Assembly: GCA_016716065.1 (NCBI GenBank)
Contig: JADJXA010000025.1
Coordinates: forward strand, 323,681 to 387,680
Source of the DNA: Candidatus Leptovillus gracilis
GTDB lineage: Bacteria > Chloroflexota > Anaerolineae > Promineifilales > Promineifilaceae
Direction: 5' to 3'
DNA length: 64,000 bases
The notes below the pieces were generated by a model, which saw only the letters and a list, made by a program, of their open reading frames with translations, was not told the origin of the DNA and did not search any database. Positions 28,186 to 37,020 of this stretch are shown one piece after another. A program made the translations under genes and the position numbers. Positions within the stretch are counted from its first letter, which is position 1, and every line of letters starts with the position of its first letter.

Positions 28186-28854
28186 ATGATAGATTCAGTC
28201 GTCATTGTCAGTGGGGGAATGGACAGCGTGACCCTGCTGCACTATTTGATCAAAATAGAAAAGCGTAACCCGGCGGTAATCACCTTTGGTTACGGACAAA
28301 AACATGACAAGGAAATTGAGTACGCCAGGGCACAGGCAACCGCGCTTGGTTGCGAGAACCATCTGGTGCTAGATTTAGCGCTGCTGCGTCCGCTCTTTGC
28401 CAACTCGGCATTGGTATCACTGGAAACGGCCGTGCCCAACATCCAGGATGTTCTTGGCGATCCACAGCCACCAACCTATGTCCCTAACCGCAACATGATT
28501 TTCCTGGCTCTTGCTGCTGCTTTCGCTGAAACGCAAGACGTCAGCGATATTTTTTATGGCGCACAACGCCACGATGTATACGGATATTGGGATACGACTC
28601 CTCAATTCCTGGAGCAATTGAACCAGGTTTATAAACTCAATCGCCGAACGCCGGTGACAATCCTTGCTCCTTTCGTTCAGTATTCCAAAGCAGATATTTT
28701 GCGTCAGGGTCTCGAAATGGGTGTGGATTACGGCCTCACCTGGTCTTGTTACGAAGGGCGCGAGATGGCTTGCGGCCAATGTCCCACTTGCGCCGAAAGA
28801 CTCAAAGCCTTTGAGGAAATGGGCCTGATGGACCCCTTGCCTTATGCAGTATGA
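28186..28854 (+). CDS. queC: QueC, 7-cyano-7-deazaguanine (preQ0) synthase
   Basis: QueC turns 7-carboxy-7-deazaguanine and ammonia into preQ0 with ATP. The 222-residue protein has the PP-loop SGGMDS (9-14) and zinc cysteines C188, C196, C199 and C202 (CGQCPTC), as the family requires. RBS AGGAAG lies before the ATG. A queC inside a Dpd locus would make preQ0 supply independent of the host queuosine pathway. QueD, QueE and FolE are not in the window, so precursor CDG must come from elsewhere. The 220 bases upstream hold no gene and no terminator that I can see. Confidence 0.95.
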   Translation: MIDSVVIVSGGMDSVTLLHYLIKIEKRNPAVITFGYGQKHDKEIEYARAQATALGCENHLVLDLALLRPLFANSALVSLETAVPNIQDVLGDPQPPTYVPNRNMIFLALAAAFAETQDVSDIFYGAQRHDVYGYWDTTPQFLEQLNQVYKLNRRTPVTILAPFVQYSKADILRQGLEMGVDYGLTWSCYEGREMACGQCPTCAERLKAFEEMGLMDPLPYAV

Positions 28855-28978
28855 TGGCGCGCCTTTTGGCAAGAGTGTCCCGATTGTGATGTGCTTGATG
28901 ATTGCCTGACAGCAGCAGTGATCTGGACACTCTCAACTTAGCGAAGCAAACCGAAACATAATTCTGAAGGAGAAAGGT

Positions 28979-29491
28979 ATGATTTACGTTGTCATGTATC
29001 TGGTGGCGATTGTTCTGGCGAATTTGACGGTGGCCGCTTTTGGCCCCAACATGGTCATCATCAATGCTTTTCTGTTCATCGGGTTGGATCTGACAGCGCG
29101 AGACCGGCTACATGATGCCTGGCGGGGCAATCGTTTATTCGTGAAGATGGCTGCTTTAATCGCCGTCGGATCCCTACTGTCCTGGGTACTCAATCGTAAC
29201 GCAGGACAGATTGCGCTGGCTTCATTCGTTGCTTTTGCCGCCGCCGCTACGGTAGACGCTGTCGTCTATCATGTGTTGGGCAAATACCCTCGTTGGTTGC
29301 GTATCAATGGCAGTAATATTCCCAGCGCTCTGGTTGATTCGTTGGTCTTTCCTACTTTGGCGTTTGGCGCTTTTCTGCCGTCTATTGTTTTGGGCCAGTT
29401 CATTGCCAAGGTGCTTGGAGGATTTGTATGGTCTCTGGTTTTTCGGTGGACAGAGCAGCGGACAATGGCTAAAGCCAAACAGCCAAGTTAA
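28979..29491 (+). CDS. Queuosine-precursor-transporter-like membrane protein (VUT/YhhQ type)
   Basis: A 170-residue integral membrane protein with about five hydrophobic segments and the family signature regions NAFLFIGLDLTARDRLHD and SALVDSLVFPTLAFG. VUT/YhhQ proteins import queuosine precursors such as preQ0 and preQ1. It has a strong RBS (AAGGAGAAAGGT) and follows queC by 124 bases. Its place fits salvage of 7-deazaguanine bases for DNA modification. The gap between queC and this gene holds no clear riboswitch. Confidence 0.8.
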   Translation: MIYVVMYLVAIVLANLTVAAFGPNMVIINAFLFIGLDLTARDRLHDAWRGNRLFVKMAALIAVGSLLSWVLNRNAGQIALASFVAFAAAATVDAVVYHVLGKYPRWLRINGSNIPSALVDSLVFPTLAFGAFLPSIVLGQFIAKVLGGFVWSLVFRWTEQRTMAKAKQPS

Positions 29492-29599
29492 TATAACCAA
29501 CAGGGCTTGAGGGCTGCAATCCATCATCTGCCTGTTTTCCTATCGCCAACGATGAAATAGCGTATCCTGGTAAACGGCCGTTTGTCTTCAACTCCTTTA

Positions 29600-30043
29600 C
29601 TAAACCGCCGATTTTGACCCGATGTACATCATAATTTGCTGCATCAGTTCCACCCAGGAAACTCCATTCACCGTCACTTTTGAAATCGGCCATAGGAAAC
29701 GCGGCGCCCAGTGACGCCGGGAATGGGTCGGGATGTCAATGATGATGTGCAAAGCCCAGGCTCCAAGCACGCGACGTGGCAAACGGCCGTTTCGCCAATA
29801 GATAAACCAGGCCACCAGGACGAGCAAAGGCAGGCTATGGAAGACGTGATGCCCTCCTTCCATCCAGGTAGGCGGATCCGGCCATTCTTGAGTTTTTAAT
29901 GCCAATCCTAACTGACCCCGCCTTATTACCCAGGCGGGATACGTCAGGTAGAACGGCGCGTCGGGCAAGACACCAGCCAGGAGTACAATTGGCTCTCGCC
30001 CAAAAACTTTTGCGGTAACTATAAGGTGAGTCAAGGGATCCAT
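29600..30043 (-). CDS. YdjM-like membrane-bound metal-dependent hydrolase
   Basis: A 147-residue membrane protein, start MDPLTHLIVTAKVFG. Conserved polar residues sit at membrane edges: DPLTH near the start, PDAPFYLTY, HHVFHSLP, and LHIIIDIPTHS near the C-terminus. This pattern (H/D clusters between hydrophobic segments) is that of the YdjM/DUF4184-like putative metal hydrolases. Its role is unknown. It converges on the transporter gene and lies downstream of the DGR target 1 stop, with 255 bases between that hold only a degenerate piece of the DGR 3' flank. Confidence 0.6.
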   Translation of the reverse strand: MDPLTHLIVTAKVFGREPIVLLAGVLPDAPFYLTYPAWVIRRGQLGLALKTQEWPDPPTWMEGGHHVFHSLPLLVLVAWFIYWRNGRLPRRVLGAWALHIIIDIPTHSRRHWAPRFLWPISKVTVNGVSWVELMQQIMMYIGSKSAV

Positions 30044-30298
30044 GACTGCCTTTTTCCATTTGTCTCGTTGTCGCCAAGCGGTACGTCAGCGTCTGGTCGG
30101 GCCAAACAATCCGCCTGGTGTGCTTTCGTCCATAAACCGGGCGGAGTGAAGGTCGTTTCATTCTGCCCGGAAAAGGGCAACGGCCGTTTCCATCCTTTCA
30201 TAGGTGTAACCATGGGCTCCCAATCCAAACAAAGTTGGTGGAACGTGCTACCGCGCGAGAAGAGGGCGGGCGCGTTTGCAGCAAACGACCCCTACCGG

Positions 30299-33200
30299 TC
30301 ACCCGCCGGGAACACTGGTCAGTGGCCTTGATGAGATGGCCACCACCACCCGAAAACCGAGATAGGCGGCTCGGAGGTCTGGGTTAAGGTTGTAGCGGAA
30401 GGCCGCGCGCGCGAGGTCCGGGCCGCGGTGCCACGAACCGCCGCGCAACACGCGGGAGTCCCGGCTTTGGTCTACGCCATCCGCTTCCGGTTCGCCATAT
30501 TTGTTCCGACACCATTCCCATACATTGCCGCTCAGGTCATATAGTTCCAACGCCTCATTTTTACCGGATGGATACAAGCCAACGGCCGTTGGCTGCCCAA
30601 TCCTCCCCTCGTCTATGTTCGCCCAGTCTGTGTTAAAGCGGCTGCCCCAGGGGTAAAAACGGCCGTCAGGATACCTTGCCGCCGCTTCCCACTCAAACTC
30701 ATGCGGCAGACGAATGTCCATCTCTAGCTTATCGCTCAGCCAGCGGCAAAAGGCCACCGCCTGATACCAGCTTACCGTCTCGCGGGGATGATTGGCGTAA
30801 GGAAATTCGGGTTCAGAAAACTGTCGTTCGTCATCGGGCATACCATCCCACCACTTCGGTTCATCCCGGTCGGGCGCATCCACAAAGCATTTAAACTGGG
30901 CGTTGGTGATGGGATAACGCGCCAAACAAATATCATGCGGGATGGTCACTTGCTGCTGTGTAAGGCTCACATAAGCCTCTTCGTCCCCTCCGATTGTGTA
31001 GCGCCCGGCTTCCAGCCAATTTCCCCAGGCAATGTCCGGTAGCTTTACCTCGCCGCGCTCCACCACGCCTACACCGGGGCGGGTATCTTCAAGCCAGCGC
31101 CCCAAGGCGTGGCCGGCTTGGGCCCGATGCGCTGGTTTCAGGCTGCTTTCGGCCACCAACGCCGCCTCCAGCCAAGCACGCCCGCCCGCTTCCACCAGCA
31201 CAAAAGGATGTTCCACCTCCTTGCCACGCACAAAACGCATGAAGTTGGTTTCATGAATGGTCTGCGCCGCCAGAACAGCGCAAAACAACTGCCATTCGGA
31301 CACATCCGACCGCGGCTGCCCGGCCGTCAGCCGCTCCACCAGCGATTTCACCCGGTAAGCGTCGGCGCGTGCCTGCCCCGCCGCCAGCAAGAAAATTTCC
31401 CGCCACCAGGCGGTATCACGCTGTAACCGCCTGTACAGCCCCTCCACCGGGTCATCTGGCAGCGACCAGACGTGGGCCGCCGCCAGATACTCCTGAAACG
31501 TGCGGTGAGGGAAGACGTAGGTGAAATGCTCTCTGGCTTGCAGCAGCCCAGATCGCTGTTGGATGTAGTCCGTCACTTCTTTGGCCCGGTCGTAGCTGCC
31601 CACCAAGGGCAGCAATCCCTCCCACAATTCGTCACGGCCAATGTCGGCGGCCTGTTCATCCCGGTTGCGCTGCCCTTCCTGCCGCTCGTGGGCGGCGAAG
31701 GCGATCGCTTCCAACACGCTGCGCACCTCTTCCCGCCGCAAATCCAGGCGGGCGATGATGCCGGGTTCCACCTGCCGCGAACCATCCGGTCGCCGCACCA
31801 GTCGGTTTTCCCAATGGGAAAGGAGCAGATTGATGGCCCGGTCGTACAGGTCGGCGCGGTTTTCCGGCAGGTCTCCATATCGGCCATGTACTTGGGCCAT
31901 CAGGGTGAGCAGCAGCGGGTATTGACCCAATTCGCGCAAATGGGGCTTCGCCAGCACCGCGTCGGCCAGCCGTTTCGCCTCTTGCGCCTGCTGCGGCAAG
32001 TCCCACTTCTGGCGCGGGCCGGTGACGCGATACCACGTTTCCGTAAACTGCCGGATTTGCCCCTCCTTGAACAAGGCCAGGTCAATCACCGGAAATTGTG
32101 CTTCTGGCAGCCGCCAGGCGTCGTCTTTTTTGTAGGCATACTCGCGGCAGGTCACGATGACCTTGCAGGTGTCCAGCGGCCCGGCGAAGTCGGCGATGGT
32201 TTGTTTGATCAGGCTGCGACGGCCGTCTACCACGCTCTCCGGCACTTCATCCAGGCCATCAAAGAAGATGACGCCACCATCCGCCAGCAGTTTTTCTTTG
32301 ACAGAACTGTACGCCTCCCGGCAGCCCCAATCGGGGAAGAGCTTTTCTTCCAGGTAGCGCCAGACCAGCCCGGCTTTGGTGTCGGGCTGGTTGTCGCCTA
32401 CAGTGTCGGCCAGCCAGGCGGCAAAGCGGCGCAGGACGATGCGCACCGGCAGCAGCGGCGTCTCCGGCCAATCCGGCAGAGCGGTGGGGCCACCGGCAAG
32501 GCGCTGCCGCGCCAGGGTGGTTGCCAGGTAGTTGACCAGGGTGCTTTTGCCGCCGCCGGGATAGCCGAGGATGACAACTCGTGGCAAAGCGCCGGTGACG
32601 GAAACGGCCGTGAGAGGCTGTGTCTCTTTTTCTTCTTTGGGGGAACGGCCGTGCGCTGTCTCGTCGGGGAATCTTCGCAGCGCCTCGGCCACCGTCTGGC
32701 CGGGCGCGCGCCGGATCACCTGCGTCCCCCACGCCGCGTACAGGGTGGTGAACACATCGGTCAGCCGCACCTCGCCGCCCTCGTCATCCAGGAAACGCTC
32801 ATCCACTTCCGCCAGGTCCAGCCGGTTGCACTGGTCAATCAGGGTTTTCAGATAAGCCGTCTCCCAGGTCTGCTTTTCGGCGCGGCCGCCCCACTGAAAC
32901 ACGGTTTGCTGCTGGATGATCTGCGGCCCGCTGACCACATTTTCGGCCACGATCCGGCCGGCCTGGATGCCTACGTGTTGGCCGGGTGAGGCTTGCAGCG
33001 CTGCCACCATTTGCCGCATCAAGACCACCATCTGCTGCTGCAAAGCGGTTTGCGCCCAGCCTTGATGCACCTGGATGATGGGTTGCAGCGCGGTTTCAGC
33101 CGCGGCCGTTTCCAGAAAGGCGGCTTCAAAGGCGGCCACCGCTTCGGGGAAGCGCAGGCCGGGCAGCGTCTCCGGGTCGTAGCCGGCCGCCTCGAATAAC

Positions 33201-33499
33201 TCTTGCAGATCAGCCACCGACAACCGCTGCACGCTGACCAGCCGTGCCACCTCTTTGGCCACGTCGGCCTGGCCGAAGAAGTCGGTGAAGATGTCGCTGA
33301 GCAGCGCCGTCTGTTCCGGTTCATCCTGGCTGGCCCGGCTGACCATGCCCAGGATGCCCGCCTGCACACAGCGCTGCAAAGCTCGCGCTGTCTCGTCGCC
33401 CGGCCATTTGTCGGCCATGCGCCGCGCCACTTTGGTGATGATCGGGGCGCTCAGTTCGGCGGCCAGGTTGCTTAAATAATCGGCGGTGAATGCGTCCAT
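30299..33499 (-). CDS. DGR target 1: NACHT NTPase with FGE/C-lectin-like variable domain
   Basis: A 1066-residue protein. Residues 1-145 form a helical N-terminal domain (DYLSNLAAELSA...) shared with targets 2 and 3. A short GIQAGRIVAENVVSGPQ linker follows at 177-193. The NACHT domain has Walker A GYPGGGKST (312-320) and Walker B FFDGLDE; a helical region follows. Residues ~850-1050 are an FGE-sulfatase/C-type-lectin-like domain (ARYPITNAQF, LPHEFEWE, GNVWEWC, RGGSW ... GFRVVV). The VR lies in this last part. STAND NTPases of this sort sense a ligand through the C-terminus. The ligand-binding surface is the diversified one. RBS GGCAGGAAC precedes the ATG. Confidence 0.88.
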   Translation of the reverse strand: MDAFTADYLSNLAAELSAPIITKVARRMADKWPGDETARALQRCVQAGILGMVSRASQDEPEQTALLSDIFTDFFGQADVAKEVARLVSVQRLSVADLQELFEAAGYDPETLPGLRFPEAVAAFEAAFLETAAAETALQPIIQVHQGWAQTALQQQMVVLMRQMVAALQASPGQHVGIQAGRIVAENVVSGPQIIQQQTVFQWGGRAEKQTWETAYLKTLIDQCNRLDLAEVDERFLDDEGGEVRLTDVFTTLYAAWGTQVIRRAPGQTVAEALRRFPDETAHGRSPKEEKETQPLTAVSVTGALPRVVILGYPGGGKSTLVNYLATTLARQRLAGGPTALPDWPETPLLPVRIVLRRFAAWLADTVGDNQPDTKAGLVWRYLEEKLFPDWGCREAYSSVKEKLLADGGVIFFDGLDEVPESVVDGRRSLIKQTIADFAGPLDTCKVIVTCREYAYKKDDAWRLPEAQFPVIDLALFKEGQIRQFTETWYRVTGPRQKWDLPQQAQEAKRLADAVLAKPHLRELGQYPLLLTLMAQVHGRYGDLPENRADLYDRAINLLLSHWENRLVRRPDGSRQVEPGIIARLDLRREEVRSVLEAIAFAAHERQEGQRNRDEQAADIGRDELWEGLLPLVGSYDRAKEVTDYIQQRSGLLQAREHFTYVFPHRTFQEYLAAAHVWSLPDDPVEGLYRRLQRDTAWWREIFLLAAGQARADAYRVKSLVERLTAGQPRSDVSEWQLFCAVLAAQTIHETNFMRFVRGKEVEHPFVLVEAGGRAWLEAALVAESSLKPAHRAQAGHALGRWLEDTRPGVGVVERGEVKLPDIAWGNWLEAGRYTIGGDEEAYVSLTQQQVTIPHDICLARYPITNAQFKCFVDAPDRDEPKWWDGMPDDERQFSEPEFPYANHPRETVSWYQAVAFCRWLSDKLEMDIRLPHEFEWEAAARYPDGRFYPWGSRFNTDWANIDEGRIGQPTAVGLYPSGKNEALELYDLSGNVWEWCRNKYGEPEADGVDQSRDSRVLRGGSWHRGPDLARAAFRYNLNPDLRAAYLGFRVVVAISSRPLTSVPGG
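30340..30460 (-). repeat. DGR variable repeat VR1 (in target 1)
   Basis: It aligns to the TR at 36830-36950 without gaps, over the codons from DSRVLRGGSW to GFRVVV. Many differences fall at TR adenines, but several do not. The IMH-side sequence (GCGTTTTTCC in the TR and VR2-4) is missing. This VR is therefore either fed by another template or no longer homed. Confidence 0.8.
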
Positions 33500-33510
33500 C
33501 GGTGTTCCTG

Positions 33511-33591
33511 CCGTAATCCGTGTTCCGTGTTCCGTATACCGTATGCCCTTGGCATTTACGCGGCCTACGGATTACGGGTTACGGTATACGG
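33511..33591. repeat. Interlocked palindromic repeats upstream of target 1
   Basis: CCGTAATCCG (33511-33520) is complementary to 33568-33577, and CCGTATACCGTA (33532-33543) to 33580-33591. The pairs cross rather than nest, so both could form together only as a pseudoknot. CCGTGTT is also tandemly repeated between them. Function unknown; it sits in the 103-base gap before the target 1 start. Confidence 0.6.
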
Positions 33592-33602
33592 TACTCGTTT
33601 CT

Positions 33603-34400
33603 TTAGCCGCCGAACAGTTTGACGGCAATCTGGTACAGCGCAGCGGCAACCGGGGCCAGCTTGATGAGAGCGATGCCCACCTTCCCGGCGGCCTGCGCCG
33701 CGCCGGCGCTCTCGGTGAGGATTTCGGTGGCCGCTTTGAGCTTGCGCACCACCCGGCTGCCCTGCGGTGCAGGTGCGGTCAGTTCTTTCTCCGCCGCCGC
33801 CAAATCGGCCTGCACATCATCGGCGTCACCCGCGTTCGGGAAATCGCCGGCGGCGATGGCCGCGGCCAACTGCTGCTGGAGGGCGGCGATTTCCTGGCGC
33901 AGGTCGTTGGGCGTGGCCTGAGACGGGTCGGCGATGTATTGCAGCCCGGCGACCACATTCTTAGCCTTGATGCTGTCGGCTTTGATGCGGCCGCTGCCCA
34001 ACGCTTTCGCCAGTTCGACAAGGTCGGCGGAGTCGGCCGCCGCGCCGCCGATTTGCTGCATCCCCTGCACCACGTTATCGGCCTCGATGGTACCAGCCTG
34101 GATGCCGCCCACGCTGCCGCTGTCGCCGGTGATGATGCTGCCGCCGACATTGCCGCGCACGCTGACGCCACGCTCGCCCACGGCCGTGCTCCCCACGCCC
34201 TGTACCACCACCCCGCTGCCGGACACGGCGGCAGAATAGGTTGTGCCGGTCAACTGCGCGGCCAACTCCGCTTTCTTCTCCTGCAAGGGAGCGACCATCG
34301 CCTGGAACTGAGCCGGCGACAACGTGCCGCGTAACGACTCCAGGTCGGCCAACTGCTTTTCTACGGCGGCTAACTGTGTTTGTAGCGTTTGTTTATCCAC
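33603..34400 (-). CDS. Coiled-coil protein with AVGERGV repeat motif, DGR-associated
   Basis: A 265-residue protein from a GTG start with RBS AGGAG 7 bases upstream; an upstream ATG at 34487 lies within the neighbour and is rejected. Residues 1-50 form a coiled coil (LQTQLAAVEKQLADLESL). Then comes a glycine-rich segment (SGSGVVVQGVGSTAVGERGV) and two copies of an A-x-x-I-x-A-x-NVV-x-G-x-Q motif, which also occur in targets 1-3. The C-terminus has a second coiled coil and a hydrophobic helix (IALIKLAPVAAALYQIAVKLF). It is probably a partner of the NACHT proteins. No enzymatic motif is visible. Confidence 0.65.
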   Translation of the reverse strand: MDKQTLQTQLAAVEKQLADLESLRGTLSPAQFQAMVAPLQEKKAELAAQLTGTTYSAAVSGSGVVVQGVGSTAVGERGVSVRGNVGGSIITGDSGSVGGIQAGTIEADNVVQGMQQIGGAAADSADLVELAKALGSGRIKADSIKAKNVVAGLQYIADPSQATPNDLRQEIAALQQQLAAAIAAGDFPNAGDADDVQADLAAAEKELTAPAPQGSRVVRKLKAATEILTESAGAAQAAGKVGIALIKLAPVAAALYQIAVKLFGG

Positions 34401-34432
34401 GAGAAGGCTCCTTTTGCGTCTATGCTGACGCG

Positions 34433-35011
34433 CTAACGAGATTGGGAAACACGCGGCCAGGCCACAAAGTCGCGTTGCGCCCGGCACAACTGTAACAATG
34501 CTTCCAGGCGGTTTTGCCGGTAGCAGTGCAGAATCAGGGATTCGGCGAACTGCGGGCGGGTGCTGCCCGGCAGGTCGTCGTGGGAAATGCCCAGGTCAAG
34601 GGCCAGGGTATGGAGTTCGCTGAGGCTGAAATACTGCCCCAACAACTGGCGCAGGGGTGTCAGTTCCGGCGGCAGGGCGGCCACATCTCCCACAGCCGAA
34701 ACGCCATAGACAATGGTGGTCGTATTGCCATCACCGGTGATGATAGGGCCGACGACGCTGCTGCTGCTGACGTTGACGCCGCGCTCGCCCACGGCCGTGT
34801 TCCCCACGCCCTGCGCGATTGCCCCGCTGCCGGACACGGTGGCGGAATAGGTTGCGCCGGTCAGGTTGCTTTCCAGTTCCGCTTTCTTCTGGCGCAGGGG
34901 GGCCAGCGCCGCCTGTAACTGCTCGGCGGACAAGACGCTGCCCATCCCCTCCAGGTTGGCGATTTGCTTCTCGATTTCGGTCAACTGCTGCTGTATTTCC
35001 GGCTTGTCCAT
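34433..35011 (-). CDS. Adaptor-like protein with C-terminal effector-associated (death-like) domain
   Basis: A 192-residue protein; the ATG at 35011 has RBS AGGAG with a 6-base spacer, the same leader as the downstream gene. Residues 1-50 are a coiled coil, 55-85 the SGSGAIAQG ... AVGERGV segment, and the last ~75 residues are helical (LRQLLGQYFSLSELHTLALDLG ... ESLILHCYRQNRLEALLQL). This C-terminus has the look of effector-associated or bacterial death-like domains, which link NTPase sensors to effectors by homotypic contact. It lies 60 bases after the RT gene. Adaptor role is inferred. Confidence 0.65.
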   Translation of the reverse strand: MDKPEIQQQLTEIEKQIANLEGMGSVLSAEQLQAALAPLRQKKAELESNLTGATYSATVSGSGAIAQGVGNTAVGERGVNVSSSSVVGPIITGDGNTTTIVYGVSAVGDVAALPPELTPLRQLLGQYFSLSELHTLALDLGISHDDLPGSTRPQFAESLILHCYRQNRLEALLQLCRAQRDFVAWPRVSQSR

Positions 35012-35070
35012 GACAGGCTCCTTGACTGGTTTTGCCCGTAGTATACTCAATTTCCCCGGTCTGATATAGG

Positions 35071-36156
35071 CTAAATCGGCATTGAAGCCGGAGGAATGGG
35101 ATGACTGCCCAACAACTGCCGGCGCAGCCCCCAGGTATCCCCATACCGCACGTGGTTGATCCAGCCCTGCACGCTGGCATCTAACTCAGCAAACGAAATC
35201 TCGCCGCGCCGATAGAGCGTGATGTTGCGCATCAGCCGGCGCCGAAAACCACCGACGTTGCGCTGTTTCAGGCAGCGATGGGTGGAATACACGACAAAGC
35301 CTAACCAGGGAATGCCCATGCTGACCGGCTGCGCCTGGGCGCAGCCGGCATGGACGGTCAGGCGCAACGTTGCCAGGAAGTTTGTTACCGCTTCGCCCCA
35401 CTGCGTTAACTGCCGTTTGTTGTCGGAGAACAGGGCCATATCATCTACATAGCGGAGATAAGCCGGGCATTCCATGCGGCGGGTGATGAACCAGTCGAGC
35501 GGGTTCAGGTAGCAGTTGCTCCAAAACTGGCTGGTGAGGTTGCCGATGGGTAAGCCTCTTTGGCGCAGGCTGTCCAGTAGCGTATCGCCGGGGAAGTAGA
35601 CCATGTCGTATTCGTCGGCCAGTACGCCTTCGCCAGAGCGCAGAATCGCGTCAATCAGGTGGCGCACTTGCTCATCGTGGATGACTTTGGCTAACTCGTC
35701 TTTCAGAATCGCATGGTCGAGCGAGGGGAAATGCTGCACGATGTCCAGCCGCAGCACATAGCGATAGCGCCGGGCGTATTGCTGTAGCTGGTCAATGGCG
35801 CGATGCGTGCCTTTGCCGGCGCGATTGGCGTAGCTGTGGGGATGAAAAAGCGCCTCGAACAGTGGCTCGATGACGTTGCACAAGGCATGATGTACCACCC
35901 GGTCGCCAAAAGGGGCGGCGCTGATCAGCCGTCGCTTGGGTTCATGGATGATAAAATGCTGGTAAGGGCCTGGCGCATACGTGCCGGCGATTAGTTCGTC
36001 CTGGAGAGCCAGCAGCCGGTCAGCCAGCCGGGATTCAAATGTGGCCGCCGCTGCCTTGCCTCGTTTGCCCCGCGCTGCTTTGCGATATGCTTCCAGTAGA
36101 TTTTCCCAACTCACCACACGAGGAAACAAGATGTCGTCTAACTCTGAAATGGTCAT
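35071..36156 (-). CDS. DGR reverse transcriptase
   Basis: A 361-residue group-II-intron-like reverse transcriptase of the diversity-generating class. It copies TR RNA into cDNA with errors at adenines. The active site is YVDD in YLRYVDDMALF, and the DGR-typical PIGNLTSQFWSN segment lies upstream of it. HHALCNVIEPLFE and LRLDIVQHFPSLDH (first catalytic aspartate) are also clear. No maturase or endonuclease domain follows. The start codon lies inside the avd gene on the other strand, a 26-base head-to-head overlap. Upstream on its own strand, 663 bases away, is the TR. Confidence 0.95.
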   Translation of the reverse strand: MTISELDDILFPRVVSWENLLEAYRKAARGKRGKAAAATFESRLADRLLALQDELIAGTYAPGPYQHFIIHEPKRRLISAAPFGDRVVHHALCNVIEPLFEALFHPHSYANRAGKGTHRAIDQLQQYARRYRYVLRLDIVQHFPSLDHAILKDELAKVIHDEQVRHLIDAILRSGEGVLADEYDMVYFPGDTLLDSLRQRGLPIGNLTSQFWSNCYLNPLDWFITRRMECPAYLRYVDDMALFSDNKRQLTQWGEAVTNFLATLRLTVHAGCAQAQPVSMGIPWLGFVVYSTHRCLKQRNVGGFRRRLMRNITLYRRGEISFAELDASVQGWINHVRYGDTWGLRRQLLGSHPIPPASMPI

Positions 36157-36484
36157 TTTTACCCGAACTTATGATTTACTTCACTGGCTGCTGCCCAAGA
36201 GTGAACGTTTTCCCAAACTGTACCGCAGCACGGTCACGCAGCGATTGACGGCTGCCGCCCTCGATTTTCAGGAATCACTACTGGAGGCGCAGGGGTATCA
36301 GGACAAAATCCGCCTACGCCACTTACGCGCCGCCGACATTCATCTGAGCAAAGTGCGGCTGTATCTGCATCTGATTTACAAATGGGGCTGGCTGTCGCCC
36401 GGTCAGTATGAACACGTCAGCCGTATGGTGGCCGAGATTGGCAAACTCCTTGGCGGTTGGATACGGCAAACGGAGGGTGGGTAG
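36131..36484 (+). CDS. avd: DGR accessory variability determinant (Avd)
   Basis: Avd is a small basic four-helix protein that binds the RT and the DGR RNA. This one has 117 residues from the ATG at 36131, with AGGAAA 5 bases upstream. The typical start of the family follows (EMVIFTRTYDLLHWLLPKSERFPK), then LRAADIHLSKVRLYLHLIYKWGWLSPGQYEHVSRMV. It is on the strand opposite the RT, targets and TR. That is unusual and places avd antisense within the stretch of RNA between TR and RT. Identification is firm. Confidence 0.9.
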   Translation: MSSNSEMVIFTRTYDLLHWLLPKSERFPKLYRSTVTQRLTAAALDFQESLLEAQGYQDKIRLRHLRAADIHLSKVRLYLHLIYKWGWLSPGQYEHVSRMVAEIGKLLGGWIRQTEGG

Positions 36485-36818
36485 CCCAGGACAGGCGGCC
36501 AGGCTGCCCTGTGCTGTTGGAGCGGGTACGGCGGGAGCAAATCCAGACCGCACCCCATTTTTTATCTATGCCTGCCACCGGCAGCGCTCCATACCGCCAG
36601 TTCGTGGACAGACGGGACCTGCCTGCGCCATCTCATCATCTTCCCGATCCGCGTCTCACAAACCGTAGTCGGTGAGCATAAACTGGAAGCAGCAGCTTAT
36701 GGTGGAACTGCCGCTCGACCCTGCGCCATCACCGGTCGGCCAGGCCGGAGCGTGCAAAAGTCCAGGGAAGGGGAACGTTGGGAAACGCCATGCCCTTCTG
36801 GGATAAGAGATAAGGTGT
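36485..36818. other. DGR spacer between avd and TR, no gene seen
   Basis: No convincing gene lies here. On the RT strand this is the sequence immediately 3' of the TR. In studied DGRs this region of the RNA folds and primes cDNA synthesis. An imperfect stem (ACAGGCGGC against GCTGCCCTGT) is visible at about 36490-36513. Confidence 0.5.
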
Positions 36819-36950
36819 GGAAAAACGCACCACCACCACCCGAAAACCGTTGTTGTCGTTGCGGTTGTCTGGGTCGTTGTTGTTGCGGTAGGCCGCGCGC
36901 GCGTTGTCCTGGTTGTTACCCCACGAACCGCCGCGCACCACGCGGGAGTT
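36819..36950 (-). repeat. DGR template repeat (TR)
   Basis: This 132-base non-coding repeat matches all four VRs. Read on the minus strand it would encode NSRVVRGGSWGNNQDNARAA and so on to GFRVVV, with eleven AAC codons, the hallmark of an adenine-rich template. AAC can become most amino acids by changes at A but never a stop. The 3' end on the coding strand is GTGCGTTTTTCC, then ACACC; the VRs continue CCATC instead, which marks the IMH*/IMH difference. Only one TR is seen for four VRs. Confidence 0.92.
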
Positions 36951-37020
36951 GCCAGGCGGCCCCAGGTATGGTTGCCCATACTTGCAGCTATTTGTAACGC
37001 AATTTGGCAAACCACGCTAC

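Noticed and set aside
28855..28978. preQ1-type riboswitch before the transporter gene
   Set aside because: Expected by context, but I could not find the stem with A-rich tail of the known preQ1 classes.
31472..32989. A 505-residue plus-strand open frame
   Set aside because: It lies antisense to the NACHT protein of target 1 in GC-rich sequence; composition and lack of any domain mark it as a shadow. The same holds for 41303-42631 and 37099-38271.
36729..37010. A 93-residue minus-strand frame rich in asparagine, as a protein-coding gene
   Set aside because: It is the DGR template repeat read through; the N-rich stretch is the expected AAC template, and the flanks do not look coding.
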